Assembly (NCBI GenBank): GCA_016235255.1
Contig: JACRLM010000062.1
Location: 1 to 52,070 of the forward strand
Length of the DNA stretch: 52,070 bases
Origin: Nitrospinota bacterium
Lineage (GTDB): Bacteria; Nitrospinota_A; UBA7883; JACRLM01
Direction: 5' to 3'
Shown here: positions 32,994 to 41,854 of the stretch, in pieces
How positions within the stretch are numbered: position 1 is the first letter of the stretch
How the letters are laid out: each line of letters begins with the position of its first letter
Translations under genes and position numbers: made by a program
Notes under the pieces: model-generated
The model's input: the letters and a program-made list of their open reading frames with translations, nothing else
The model's database searches: none
What the model was told of the DNA's origin: nothing

Positions 32994-34289
32994 ATGCCAA
33001 AGGACACAGTCACCATAACGGACAACTCCACCGGAAAAACTGTTGAGCTTCCCATAAAGCGGGGTTCCCTGGGCCCTTCAGTCATAGACATCGGCAAGCT
33101 GTATTCGGAACTGGGGATGTTCACTTATGATCCCGGCTTCATGAGCACCGGCGCGTGCGAAAGCTCCATCACGTTCATAGACGGCGACAAGGGGATATTG
33201 CTTTACCGTGGCTACCCTATCGAGCAGCTTGCCGATCATAGCGACCATCTGGAGGCATGCTACCTGCTGTGGTACGGCAGGCTCCCTTCGCAAAAGGAGC
33301 TGGAGGAATTCAAATGGATCATCTCGCACCACTCGATGGTGCACCAGGGGCTGCACAACTTTTATAACGGCTTCCGGCCGGACGCCCACCCGATGGCGAT
33401 CACCGTGGGGGTCGTAGGCGCCCTTTCCGCCTTCTATCACGACTCGCTGGACATATGGGACGAGCGCAGCCGCGAAATATCCGCCCACAGGCTTTTGGCG
33501 AAGATCCCGACAATCGCCGCCGGGGCTTTCCGCTATTCGCGCGGGGAGCCGTTCGCCTATCCGCAGAACCCGCTTTCATACGCGGAAAATTTCCTGCACA
33601 TGATGTTTTCCTTCCCAACTGAACCGTACAAGGTGAACTCGGTTGCGGCCAAGGCGCTAGACCTTATTTTCCTGCTTCACGCCGACCACGAGCAGAACGC
33701 CTCCACCTCCACGGTGCGGCTGGCCGGGTCGTCCCAGGCAAATCCCTTCGCATGCATATCCGCCGGTGTGGGCACCCTGTGGGGCCCGGCCCACGGCGGA
33801 GCCAACGAGGCGGTGATAAAAATGCTTGAGCAGATAGGCGATCCGAAGAACGTGGAAAGCGCCGTGGAACGCGCCAAGAACAAGAACGACTCTTTCAGGC
33901 TCATGGGCTTCGGCCACAGGGTTTACAAGAATTTCGACCCGAGGGCCAAGATCATCAGGAAAGCGTGCATGGACGTGCTGGCGGCCATGAAGGTGAACGA
34001 TCCGCTGTTCGAGATAGCGTTGAAGCTGGAGGAAGCCGCCCTCAAGGACCCATATTTCATCGAGAAGAAGCTGTATCCGAACGTGGACTTCTATTCCGGC
34101 ATCATCCTTCGCGCCATAGGCATCCCCACCAGCATGTTCACTGTGATTTTCGTCATCGGCAGGACCATCGGCTGGATCAGCCAGTGGAACGAGATGTTAA
34201 AGGAAAAAAGCCTGAAGATCGGCCGGCCGCGCCAGCTTTACACCGGCCCGCAAACGCGCGATTACGTGCCGCTGGCAAGAAGGCCGTAA
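32994..34289 (+). CDS. gltA: Citrate synthase (type II, hexameric bacterial form)
   Basis: The 431-residue sequence matches GltA throughout. It has the N-terminal beta domain with [20 protein letters not shown], then [20 protein letters not shown], the catalytic His region [15 protein letters not shown], and [17 protein letters not shown] with the second His. The C-terminus carries [12 protein letters not shown] and RPRQLYTGP. It condenses oxaloacetate and acetyl-CoA to citrate as the entry to the TCA cycle. The N-terminal domain and length are those of the NADH-regulated Gram-negative type. GGAG lies six bases before the ATG. A hairpin follows the stop. Confidence 0.97.
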   Translation: MPKDTVTITDNSTGKTVELPIKRGSLGPSVIDIGKLYSELGMFTYDPGFMSTGACESSITFIDGDKGILLYRGYPIEQLADHSDHLEACYLLWYGRLPSQKELEEFKWIISHHSMVHQGLHNFYNGFRPDAHPMAITVGVVGALSAFYHDSLDIWDERSREISAHRLLAKIPTIAAGAFRYSRGEPFAYPQNPLSYAENFLHMMFSFPTEPYKVNSVAAKALDLIFLLHADHEQNASTSTVRLAGSSQANPFACISAGVGTLWGPAHGGANEAVIKMLEQIGDPKNVESAVERAKNKNDSFRLMGFGHRVYKNFDPRAKIIRKACMDVLAAMKVNDPLFEIALKLEEAALKDPYFIEKKLYPNVDFYSGIILRAIGIPTSMFTVIFVIGRTIGWISQWNEMLKEKSLKIGRPRQLYTGPQTRDYVPLARRP

Positions 34290-34292
34290 ATA

Positions 34293-34320
34293 CCTCGCTG
34301 GACCATATGGTCAGCCGAGG
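34293..34320. terminator. Hairpin between convergent gltA and the MoaA-like gene
   Basis: A near-perfect inverted repeat with arms beginning CCTCG and ending CGAGG, centred on ACCATATGGT, spans the junction and overlaps the last codons of the MoaA-like gene. No T-run is present. It may act as a bidirectional processing or stop structure. Confidence 0.35.
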
Positions 34321-35276
34321 AAGGAAACCGCTGGATTGTCTGAAGGGGTCCGGGGGATTGAGCACGCCGAGCGGCGGTGCATCGGCTTGGCCATGGCTAT
34401 CTTCACGCACCATTGCGCCAATTCCTCGTCCGAAGGGTCCTCCTCGAAAAATGCGTTCAGGCTGACCTGCGTCAGCACGCCTGTGCATACGGACAGCACG
34501 CCATCCGGGGATAGCCAAAACCTGTCACACGTGCCGCAGGTCCTGCGGATGTCCGAAGTGAGGAGCTTTAAATGCGTGTCCGTTCCTTTGATCGAGTATC
34601 GCGCGCCGGGCTTGGACTTGGCTTCTATTTTTTCAAGTTTAAATTTGGACTCCAGCCGGGCCAGAATCATGCCGGAGGTTATGGCGTCCTTGTCCCCGTC
34701 GCATTTGAACGGATCTTCCACAAAAAGGTCCGTCCGGCGCTCCACGGCGAAGTCCATCATGCGCTCGATGCCGTCTATGGTGGCTTCGGCGTGTATGGTC
34801 ATTTTTATGGTGACCGGTATTTGACGCTCCAGCGCCGCGTCCAGCCCCGCCAGCGCCGCCGCAAGGCCGTCCGATCCGGCGATGGAGGTGAAAACGTCCT
34901 TGTCCAGCGATGGAATCGTTATGAGCAGACGGTCAAGCCCGGCGTCTTTAAGCCTCTCAACGAACGAGGGGAGGAGAGCGCCGTTGGTGGCCATGGTCAC
35001 TTCATCGAATATCCGGCCGGAAGCAAGCCCGGCGACAAGATCGACGATGTCCGGCCGCAAAAGAGGCTCCCCGCCGCCCGTTATGCGCACGCGTTTGAGC
35101 CCCAATGTGCCCATCATGCGCAGGAACCTTAGCAGATAGTTTGTGGGAAAAAGCTCATATGCGGGCGCGGGGGCGCCTGCGGCGCAATGCGGACAGGCGT
35201 ATTGGCACGTCCCGCTTGCCGCGATTTGTATTAGATCGACCGACCGGTTGAATTTATCAGGTAACATAAAACCCAC
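34311..35276 (-). CDS. MoaA-like radical SAM protein
   Basis: The 321-residue protein has the radical SAM triad Cys24-x3-Cys28-x2-Cys31 (CQYACPHC) and ITGGGEPLLRPDI as in GTP 3',8-cyclase. It also has a second cluster motif Cys247-x2-Cys250-x13-Cys264 (CGTCDRFWLSPDGVLSVC), with the spacing of MoaA. However, MoaA's arginines after the second cysteine (R-x-R) are replaced by Arg-Phe-Trp, and the C-terminal Gly-Gly tail is missing, so molybdopterin synthesis from GTP is doubtful. It lies 65 bases after soeC on the same strand and could serve the molybdoenzyme or be an unrelated paralogue. The start is GTG 35276 or ATG 35267, neither with a clear binding site. Confidence 0.8.
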   Translation of the reverse strand: MGFMLPDKFNRSVDLIQIAASGTCQYACPHCAAGAPAPAYELFPTNYLLRFLRMMGTLGLKRVRITGGGEPLLRPDIVDLVAGLASGRIFDEVTMATNGALLPSFVERLKDAGLDRLLITIPSLDKDVFTSIAGSDGLAAALAGLDAALERQIPVTIKMTIHAEATIDGIERMMDFAVERRTDLFVEDPFKCDGDKDAITSGMILARLESKFKLEKIEAKSKPGARYSIKGTDTHLKLLTSDIRRTCGTCDRFWLSPDGVLSVCTGVLTQVSLNAFFEEDPSDEELAQWCVKIAMAKPMHRRSACSIPRTPSDNPAVSFLG

Positions 35277-35341
35277 TCATTTAATTATCCCCCCCGCGGC
35301 CACTGTTGTCAATGAAACCGGGCGGGGTGGGGGATGGTGGA

Positions 35342-36361
35342 TCAACGTTTGGGAACCGGAGTCCCCCGTTTTGCCGCCTGCAACAGCGGGTTGGCGCCCT
35401 GCTTTACCATGAAATTGCCATAGTACAGGTTCTGGACATGATTGGCGTCCGCGAAGAAAAACCATCGCTCCGCAAAATATCCCAGCATCATCACCGCCGC
35501 CACGGCCGGGGCGGCCGTCCCGTTTTCCCCGCGAATTAGCGGCATATAGTCGGCCATCAGCGCGATGAACGGCCCGGCGTAGAGCGCCGTCATAACGAAT
35601 ATGCAGATGGAGCCATGGCGCTCCCTGTGCTTGCTGTAATTATATTCTTTTGTGTTGTAGTGATCGTAACTTGAACCAAAGTCCATAAGCCGCACGGTGG
35701 AACTGTTCACCCCCAGAGCCGTCTGGACGGACAGGGGGGAATATATCCGGCGATTGCTGATCAACGACAGAAGCTTTATGATCCCGCCCGCCGCAATCAC
35801 CCCCAGCGCCGCGCGAAGGAGGGCAAGGGTGATAACGGTGTCCGCAACCGAAAGCTCCATCACCGAAAGCGCAATGGCCGAGCCCGCCGAAAGGCCGGTG
35901 AATATGAAATTGAGCGGAGTATATGCGTTGGCCCATTCCCGGATAAAGCGCACCTTCGCGTACACCATCCCGGACGAGATGAAAAGGACGGCCGCCACGA
36001 CACAACCGGCGATTCCCACCAGCATCCGCGCCTTGACAGGATATCCGGCGTACGCGGCGATTCCATACAGCGCCACAAGCCCCTGGAACGCCGGGAGCGA
36101 CACAACCTCGCGCGAAAGCCACGACTTGCGCCATTGGAGCATCGCCTTCCATCCCCGCTCCGGGTGGGTCAGATGGAAAAAGGAGGCCAGCGTTCCCGCC
36201 ACCGTCAGCATTAGCGCCACCGCCGAGCCCGCCACCAGCACATCGCCAGGAAGCCCGCCAGCGGCCGCGGCGCGCATATCGCCCCCCACAAGAAAAATAA
36301 ACAACCCCTGCCCCGCTCCGGCCAGGACGGTCAGTATCACAAGCGACATTTCAGGATGCAT
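35342..36361 (-). CDS. soeC: Sulfite dehydrogenase membrane anchor SoeC (DmsC/NrfD-like)
   Basis: The 339-residue, eight-helix membrane protein begins MHPEMSLVILTVLAGAGQG. The conserved FFHLTHPERGWKAMLQWRKSWLSRE is characteristic of DmsC/SoeC anchors. It carries no haem-ligand pattern and binds quinone. It passes electrons from the SoeAB catalytic pair on the cytoplasmic face to the quinone pool. AAGGAG precedes the ATG by eight bases, and soeB ends 19 bases upstream. The order soeA-soeB-soeC is the one known from purple sulfur bacteria. Confidence 0.88.
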   Translation of the reverse strand: MHPEMSLVILTVLAGAGQGLFIFLVGGDMRAAAAGGLPGDVLVAGSAVALMLTVAGTLASFFHLTHPERGWKAMLQWRKSWLSREVVSLPAFQGLVALYGIAAYAGYPVKARMLVGIAGCVVAAVLFISSGMVYAKVRFIREWANAYTPLNFIFTGLSAGSAIALSVMELSVADTVITLALLRAALGVIAAGGIIKLLSLISNRRIYSPLSVQTALGVNSSTVRLMDFGSSYDHYNTKEYNYSKHRERHGSICIFVMTALYAGPFIALMADYMPLIRGENGTAAPAVAAVMMLGYFAERWFFFADANHVQNLYYGNFMVKQGANPLLQAAKRGTPVPKR

Positions 36362-36380
36362 ATTCGTTTCTCCTTAAGTC

Positions 36381-37118
36381 TTATCCGCCCAGGCTTACGT
36401 CTTCTATCACTGTTTCTTCAATGTTCACGCTGCGGCGGACAGTCTTGATGGTCTCCTGCCTGCGCACGGTTATCTGTTCCTCGTTCACGGTCACTTTCAC
36501 TTTCCTGCGCGGCAGGTAGTGGTTGCTCGGATTTGTCCCGGCTTCGGGCATGAGTTTGTATCCCATCCCGTCGCGGATGGCGATGGAAGCTTCCGACGCG
36601 GGGTCGTTGATGTCCCCGAATATCCTGGCCCCGGAAGGGCAGGCCAGCGCGCAGGCTGGCTTTCGCTCTTCTTCCGGCAGGGCCGCGTCATATATCCTGT
36701 CCACGCACAGGGTGCACTTTTTCATCACCCCCTCCGCCGCGTCGAACTCCCTGCAGCCGTACGGGCAAGCCCATGAACAGTACTTGCACCCGATGCAATC
36801 GCCGTAATTGACCAGCACCACGCCGTCCTCCAGCCTTTTGTGGGATGCGTTGGTGGGGCACACTTCCACGCAGGGGGCGTCGGCGCAATGCAGGCACGAT
36901 TTGGGGAAATGCAAGACCTCCACGTTAGGGAACTCGCCTATCTCGTAAGTCTGCACCCGGTTGAACCACACGCCGTCCGGCTTTTCGCCATAAGGCTTAT
37001 TGTCGGTCAACGGGCCGAACTGTCCGGAAGTGTTCCACGATTTGCAGTTGACCGCGCAGGCATGGCATCCCACGCACTTGTTCAGGTCTATCACCAGCGC
37101 CAGTTGCGTCATGATCAT
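36381..37118 (-). CDS. soeB: Sulfite dehydrogenase iron-sulfur subunit SoeB
   Basis: The 245-residue polyferredoxin has four Cys clusters for four 4Fe-4S centres: NKCVGCHACAVNCK, CLHCADAPCVEVCP, CIGCKYCSWACPYGC and CTLCVD with CALACPSGA. The pattern is that of DmsB/PsrB/SoeB. A C-terminal extension rich in Val, Thr and Glu (about 205-245) is unusual in sequence but short. It shuttles electrons between SoeA and SoeC. The start overlaps the soeA stop by four bases (ATGA). A second ATG two codons later is better spaced from GGGAGG and may be used. Confidence 0.93.
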   Translation of the reverse strand: MIMTQLALVIDLNKCVGCHACAVNCKSWNTSGQFGPLTDNKPYGEKPDGVWFNRVQTYEIGEFPNVEVLHFPKSCLHCADAPCVEVCPTNASHKRLEDGVVLVNYGDCIGCKYCSWACPYGCREFDAAEGVMKKCTLCVDRIYDAALPEEERKPACALACPSGARIFGDINDPASEASIAIRDGMGYKLMPEAGTNPSNHYLPRRKVKVTVNEEQITVRRQETIKTVRRSVNIEETVIEDVSLGG

Positions 37119-39985
37119 TTTCCTCCCTTCCGGGTGGTGTACCGCAGGATGTCCGGCCGTCTGGCCATGTGCGGCAAAGGTTTCAGCGGCTCGTACTGCG
37201 GCCAGCTTCCTTCCTCCTCCGCTTTGTATATCCGCACGCGCAGGTCATACCAGGCCGCCTGGCCGGTGATGGGATCGGAGTTGGATACGCGCCCGCCGTG
37301 GCCGTCGGCTATCTCCTCGGTGATGCAGTGGTTGAGCAGGAACCCTTTCGTGACTTCCTCGGCCTTTGGATCAAGGTTCCATGCGCCGGCCATCTTGCCG
37401 ATCCCGTTCCAGGTCCACACCGTGTCCGGCTGGACGGCGTGGGAAAACTTCGCCTGCACCCGTATCTTGCCGTGGGCGCTTTCCACCCATACCCAGTCCA
37501 TGTCGTTCACGCCAATCTGCCTTGCCTTGACCGGATTTATATAAAGGTAGTTCTGCCCGATGATCTGGCGCAGCCACGCGTTCTGCGAGTCCCACGAATG
37601 GTACATCGGCATGGGCCGCTGTGTTATGGCGTGGATCGTGTACTTATTCGTGTCCACCGTCCCGTCCTCCAACGGCGGATACCACATCGGCAGCGGATCG
37701 AAGTACTTCAACAGGCGGTCACGCTGTTTCCTGGTGGCCGGTTGCCGGCCCGGCCGCGTCCCCTTGGCCGCAAGGCGGAACCGCTGCATCACCTCGGAAT
37801 ATATCTTCATGATGATAGGGTCGTTGCGGCGGATGAGCTTGTGGTCCAGCGCCCAGTTCAAATAACCCTGGTTGATGTTCCGGTTGTACTGGATGGACTC
37901 CTCCAGCTCGAACTGGAAGAAGCATCCGTTCTTTATGTACATGTCCCACTGCTTTTCGTTGGGCTCGCCAACGAGATGGTCGGACCCGTCCTTGCCGCGC
38001 CATCCGGCAAGAAAGCCGATGGGCGTGTCCGCCGCCACGGTCCAGTTGGTGACAAAGTCGTTATATCCCTTGAATTTCGGCTTGCCCGCGTCGTCGCAGA
38101 ACCCTTGCAGCCCGAGCCTGTTTGCAAGCTTGATAAGCGTTTCCTGGAAAGGCTCGCACCCTTCCGGGGCTTCGAATATGGGCTGGCGGATGGAGTCCAC
38201 CACGCTTGTAAATTCGCTGATCGGCCTGTCCAGAAGCGATATCACGTCGTACCGTTCCAGATAGGTGGTGTCCGGCAATACCAGGTCGGCGAAGGCCACC
38301 ATCTCCGAGTAAAACGCGTCGGAGACCACGAGAAACGGAATCTTGTGCGTCCCGTCCGGCTCTTTGGCCTTGAGCATGTTTATCATGGCGGAGGTGTTCA
38401 TGGAGGAGTTCCACGCCATGTTCGCCATGAAGAAGAACAGTGTGTCTATCTTGTACGGATCGGCGTTATGGGCGTTGGTGATGACGTTCTGTATCATGCC
38501 GTGGGCCGTGAGCGGGAATTCCCAACTGAATGCCTTGTCTATCCGCACGGGCGAACCGTCTGCGTTGATCATCAGGTTCTCCGGCTTGGTCGGAAATCCA
38601 AGCTCCGGATTGGGCAACGGTGTGTTGGGCTTGATGTGCTCCGGCCCGTCAATTGGCTTGGGGCAGGGGGGTATGGGTCTCGGATAGGGGGGCTTATGGC
38701 GGAATCCCCCCGGCCTGTCTATCGTTCCCAAAATCATCATCAGCGTGGAAAGCGCCCGCCCGGTCTGGAATCCGTTGGAATGCGCCGCGACCCCCCGCAT
38801 TGCGTGGATGGACACCGGATTGCCGGTGACCTTGTGGTGATGGTTCCCCCAAACGTCCGTCCATTCTATCGGTAATGTAATCTTCTCGTCGCGGGCGGTG
38901 ATCCCCATCTCCAGCGCGATGCGCTCGATCTGCTCCACAGGAACGCTTGTGATGCGCGAAATATTTTCCAGCGGATAGTCCGTCAGCACACGCTCGGTCA
39001 AAAGCTGGAACGATGTTTTGACATTTTTCCCGTCGGGCGTTTTATATGAGCCCATCAGCGCTGGCTTGGCGCCTTTGCTCATGAACGGTTGGGGTGAGTC
39101 GCTGGCGGTGTCCCAAACATGGTTCTGGCTATGGTCGCTGTCCTCGAACTTGCCGGGAGTCCAGAAAAGCCCCTCGTCTTCCCCTCCCTCGTCCACGACG
39201 ACAAGTTGCGCCGCGTTGGTCTGGGTGACCAGGAAATCCCTGTCGTACAGGCCGTTTTTTATGAGGACGTGGATCATCCCCATCAAAAGGGCGCCGTCGG
39301 TCCCGGGGCGTATGGGAACCCACTCGTCCGCCACCGCGCCGTAGCCGGAACGCACAGGGTTGATGACGACAAGCTTGCCGCCGCGGTCTTTGAGTTTGCC
39401 AATGCCGATCTTGAATGGATTGCTGTCGTGATCCTCGGCCACGCCGATGAGCACGGTGTATTTTGTGCGGTCCCAGTCCGGCCCGCCGAACTCCCACCCT
39501 GTGCCGCCGATGGAATAGATCATGGACGTGGCCATGTTCACGGAGCAGAACCCGCCGTGCGCGGCGAAGTTGGGGGTGCCAAACTGCTTGGCGAAATATG
39601 CGGTGAGCGCCTGCATCTGGTCGCGACCTGTAAAAAAAGCGAGCTTCTTCGGGTCGGTGGCGCGGATGTGCTTGAGCCGTCCGGTGAGCATGTCGTAGGC
39701 GCGTTCCCAGGATATTTCCTCGAAATCGGCGGCGCCCCGCTCTGCGTTCGGCTTGCGCAGCAACGGCTTTTTGATGCGCGCGGGGGACATCTGCTTCATT
39801 ATCCCGGCGGAGCCCTTGGCGCAGATCACCCCCTTGTTTGTCGGGTGCGCCGGATTGCCCTGTATATAGCGCGGCATCCCGTTTTCGATGGTGATCTTTA
39901 TCCCGCACCTGCACGAGCACATGTAGCAGGTGGTGAATTTTGTTTCGGTCCCCCCGTTGTCCTTCGTCTGCGCCGCCGTTGGCAT
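37115..39985 (-). CDS. soeA: Sulfite dehydrogenase molybdopterin catalytic subunit SoeA
   Basis: From the ATG at 39985 (GAGGCGG just upstream) the protein has 956 residues. The N-terminal 4Fe-4S site is CYMCSCRCG with a later VICAKGSAG. Segments such as KKLAFFTGRDQMQALTAYF, FGTPNFAAHGGFCSVNMA, GVAEDHDSNPFKIG and NPVRSGYGAVADEWVPIRPG agree closely, as remembered, with SoeA of Allochromatium. The Cys of GGFCSVNM is the likely Mo ligand. There is no Tat signal, which fits the known cytoplasmic orientation. It oxidises sulfite to sulfate and feeds the quinone pool. Relatives reduce polysulfide or tetrathionate, so direction and substrate are strong but not absolute. No dsr or apr genes are in view. 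Confidence 0.87.
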   Translation of the reverse strand: MPTAAQTKDNGGTETKFTTCYMCSCRCGIKITIENGMPRYIQGNPAHPTNKGVICAKGSAGIMKQMSPARIKKPLLRKPNAERGAADFEEISWERAYDMLTGRLKHIRATDPKKLAFFTGRDQMQALTAYFAKQFGTPNFAAHGGFCSVNMATSMIYSIGGTGWEFGGPDWDRTKYTVLIGVAEDHDSNPFKIGIGKLKDRGGKLVVINPVRSGYGAVADEWVPIRPGTDGALLMGMIHVLIKNGLYDRDFLVTQTNAAQLVVVDEGGEDEGLFWTPGKFEDSDHSQNHVWDTASDSPQPFMSKGAKPALMGSYKTPDGKNVKTSFQLLTERVLTDYPLENISRITSVPVEQIERIALEMGITARDEKITLPIEWTDVWGNHHHKVTGNPVSIHAMRGVAAHSNGFQTGRALSTLMMILGTIDRPGGFRHKPPYPRPIPPCPKPIDGPEHIKPNTPLPNPELGFPTKPENLMINADGSPVRIDKAFSWEFPLTAHGMIQNVITNAHNADPYKIDTLFFFMANMAWNSSMNTSAMINMLKAKEPDGTHKIPFLVVSDAFYSEMVAFADLVLPDTTYLERYDVISLLDRPISEFTSVVDSIRQPIFEAPEGCEPFQETLIKLANRLGLQGFCDDAGKPKFKGYNDFVTNWTVAADTPIGFLAGWRGKDGSDHLVGEPNEKQWDMYIKNGCFFQFELEESIQYNRNINQGYLNWALDHKLIRRNDPIIMKIYSEVMQRFRLAAKGTRPGRQPATRKQRDRLLKYFDPLPMWYPPLEDGTVDTNKYTIHAITQRPMPMYHSWDSQNAWLRQIIGQNYLYINPVKARQIGVNDMDWVWVESAHGKIRVQAKFSHAVQPDTVWTWNGIGKMAGAWNLDPKAEEVTKGFLLNHCITEEIADGHGGRVSNSDPITGQAAWYDLRVRIYKAEEEGSWPQYEPLKPLPHMARRPDILRYTTRKGGK

Positions 39986-40074
39986 AATCCGCCTCGATTT
40001 ATGTTTATGGCAAAACAGGAGCGGATACCCCACCCCGTCTGCTGATGGTACGCGCAGGAGGGTATGGAGGGCTA

Positions 40075-40089
40075 ATCAATAAAATTGAT
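40075..40089. promoter_or_regulatory. Short perfect inverted repeat upstream of soeABC
   Basis: ATCAAT-AAA-ATTGAT lies 90-104 bases before the soeA start, in the 249-base divergent gap shared with the calcium-loop lipoprotein gene. It could be an operator. The arm order is opposite to an FNR box. Confidence 0.35.
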
Positions 40090-40234
40090 GGGGGTATTAG
40101 GGGGCGGACCAGGGTGCAGCCGAAAACAGATATTTCAGTGATAGTAGCGTTTGAATCCTCCCTCTCCCAAATTCATCTATAGTAAAGACAACGGTTCATT
40201 TGAATAATCGCTCCCTGCAGCTTCGAGGTGGATC

Positions 40235-40873
40235 ATGACCATCAGCAAACACACCATAGGCTTTTCCATAGCCGTATCTCTCTTTCTGATTCTGTTCGTT
40301 TCCCTCACCGTGCCGTCGTGCGGCTCGGGAAGTTCAGGTTCGTCCGCATCGTCCTCTTCCGTGGTCTATCCCATGTTCAGCGACGATAACGGCAATGCGA
40401 TCAACGATTATTTCGAGCGCGATACCCACGACCCTGGCTCCACGCGGACGATGATGGCGTACGGCGGGCATCAGTTCGTTGATGAAAACGGCGACGGGAT
40501 TTGCGATTACGCCCAGAACGGCTCCGCCACGTGGCACGGGCCGGGATTTGTGGACGACAACGGGAACTACGTGTGCGACTACTGGGAAAGCGGAACGCCC
40601 ATGTATGCCCAGAACGGAGGGATGATGTTCGTTGACGCGAATGGCAATGGCGTCAACGATTACATGGAGCAGGGGTGGCACATGGGGTACGGCCATGACT
40701 TCGTTGACCTTGACGGCGACGGAATTTGCGACTACGCCCAGAACGGCTTGACGGACGTGTTCCACGGTCCCAATTTCAATGACACCGACGGCAATGGAGT
40801 TTGCGACAACTGGCAGAGCGGCGGTATGGGGTATGGCGGTGGCATGGGATATGGCGGAATGGGCCACATGTGA
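40235..40873 (+). CDS. Lipoprotein with six D-x-N/D-G-N/D-G calcium-loop repeats
   Basis: GAGGTGG precedes the ATG by five bases. A signal peptide ends at VPSC (Cys29), so the 212-residue protein is a probable lipoprotein. After a Ser/Gly linker come six repeats of about 25 residues built on F-x-D-x-(N/D)-G-(N/D)-G-x-(C/N)-D-Y/N (for example FVDENGDGICDYAQNG and FVDLDGDGICDYAQNG). Four carry a cysteine in the loop. The C-terminus is Gly/Met/Tyr-rich (GGMGYGG). The loops resemble dockerin, EF-hand or thrombospondin type 3 calcium sites. It is likely to be a surface calcium-binding protein of unknown role. It is divergent from soeABC and converges with terC. Confidence 0.8.
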   Translation: MTISKHTIGFSIAVSLFLILFVSLTVPSCGSGSSGSSASSSSVVYPMFSDDNGNAINDYFERDTHDPGSTRTMMAYGGHQFVDENGDGICDYAQNGSATWHGPGFVDDNGNYVCDYWESGTPMYAQNGGMMFVDANGNGVNDYMEQGWHMGYGHDFVDLDGDGICDYAQNGLTDVFHGPNFNDTDGNGVCDNWQSGGMGYGGGMGYGGMGHM

Positions 40874-40899
40874 GAATGTCAGGCTTAGCTTGCCGAAGC

Positions 40900-41832
40900 T
40901 TAGGCCTGCTTCCCGTCTTCTTTCGCCGGCGGGAAAAAGATGGACGCCGCCGCCGACACCACAAGGATCAATGCGATGATCCCAAGGGCGGCCAGCACCG
41001 GCAGATGGACAAACTCCGCGGCCAGCATCTTTGCGCCCAGGAAGACCAGGATCACCGCAAGGCCGTACCGCAGATAGTGGAACATCGTCATCATCCCGGC
41101 CAGGGCGAAATACAGCGAGCGCAGCCCCAGGATCGCGAAGATGTTGGAGGTGTACACGATGAACGGATCGAGGGTGACGGCGAATATGGCCGGGATGGAG
41201 TCCATGGCGAAGATCACGTCCGAAAACTCTATCAAAACCATTGCGATGAAAATGGGGGTGGCGTGGCGCACGGAGTCCTTTGAAATAAAAAACCGGCCAT
41301 CGTCCATTTCCGGCGTCACCGGCATGATCCGCCGGACGGCGCGCAGGACCAGGTTTTTCTCGAAATCAATCTCGTCGGACTCTTTGCTCGTGGCCATCTT
41401 GATCCCGGAAAACACCAGGAACGCGCCGAAAAGATACAGCGTCCAATGGAACATCTTGATGATGGCCACACCCGCCATGATGAACGAGAACCGCATGACG
41501 ACGGCGCCCAGTATCCCCCAGAAAAGCACCTTGTGCTGATAGCGCGCCGGAATGGCGAAGTAGGTGAAAATGAGGTGCAGCACGAAAAGGTTGTCCACGC
41601 TCAGGGACTTTTCGATCAGGTAACCGGCGATGTAATTGAACGCGTCGTCCCAGCCGCGCACGTAATATACTCCCGCCCCGAAAGCCAGCGACATGAGGAT
41701 CCATATGGCGCTCCATTTCATCGCCTCGGGGATGGATATGACATGGGCTTTCCGGTTGAGCACGCCTAAGTCGAGGGCGAGCGTGGCCATCACGAAAATA
41801 TTGAATGCTATCCAGGGCCATATACCGCTCAC
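40900..41832 (-). CDS. TerC/Alx-family membrane protein
   Basis: The 310-residue protein has about eight to nine transmembrane helices and the TerC signatures LALDLGVLNRKAHVISIPEA, LIEKSLSVDNLFVLHLIF and FSDVIFAMDSIPAIFAVT, with conserved acidic residues in the membrane. Members export manganese or load metal during secretion and were named for tellurite resistance. The GTG start has GAGGAG seven bases upstream. corA ends 22 bases before it, so both are probably one metal-transport operon. No yybP-ykoY manganese riboswitch was seen before this gene, though the real leader would lie before corA. Confidence 0.92.
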   Translation of the reverse strand: MSGIWPWIAFNIFVMATLALDLGVLNRKAHVISIPEAMKWSAIWILMSLAFGAGVYYVRGWDDAFNYIAGYLIEKSLSVDNLFVLHLIFTYFAIPARYQHKVLFWGILGAVVMRFSFIMAGVAIIKMFHWTLYLFGAFLVFSGIKMATSKESDEIDFEKNLVLRAVRRIMPVTPEMDDGRFFISKDSVRHATPIFIAMVLIEFSDVIFAMDSIPAIFAVTLDPFIVYTSNIFAILGLRSLYFALAGMMTMFHYLRYGLAVILVFLGAKMLAAEFVHLPVLAALGIIALILVVSAAASIFFPPAKEDGKQA

Positions 41833-41854
41833 AGCGCGCTCCTCAAGGTGTGAA

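Noticed and set aside
37169..38875. Open frame of 568 codons antisense to soeA
   Set aside because: SoeA is unambiguous on the other strand; the antisense translation has no recognisable domain and lacks a start context.
40075..40089. FNR box upstream of soeA
   Set aside because: An FNR site reads TTGAT-N4-ATCAA; here the arms are in the opposite order with a three-base centre.
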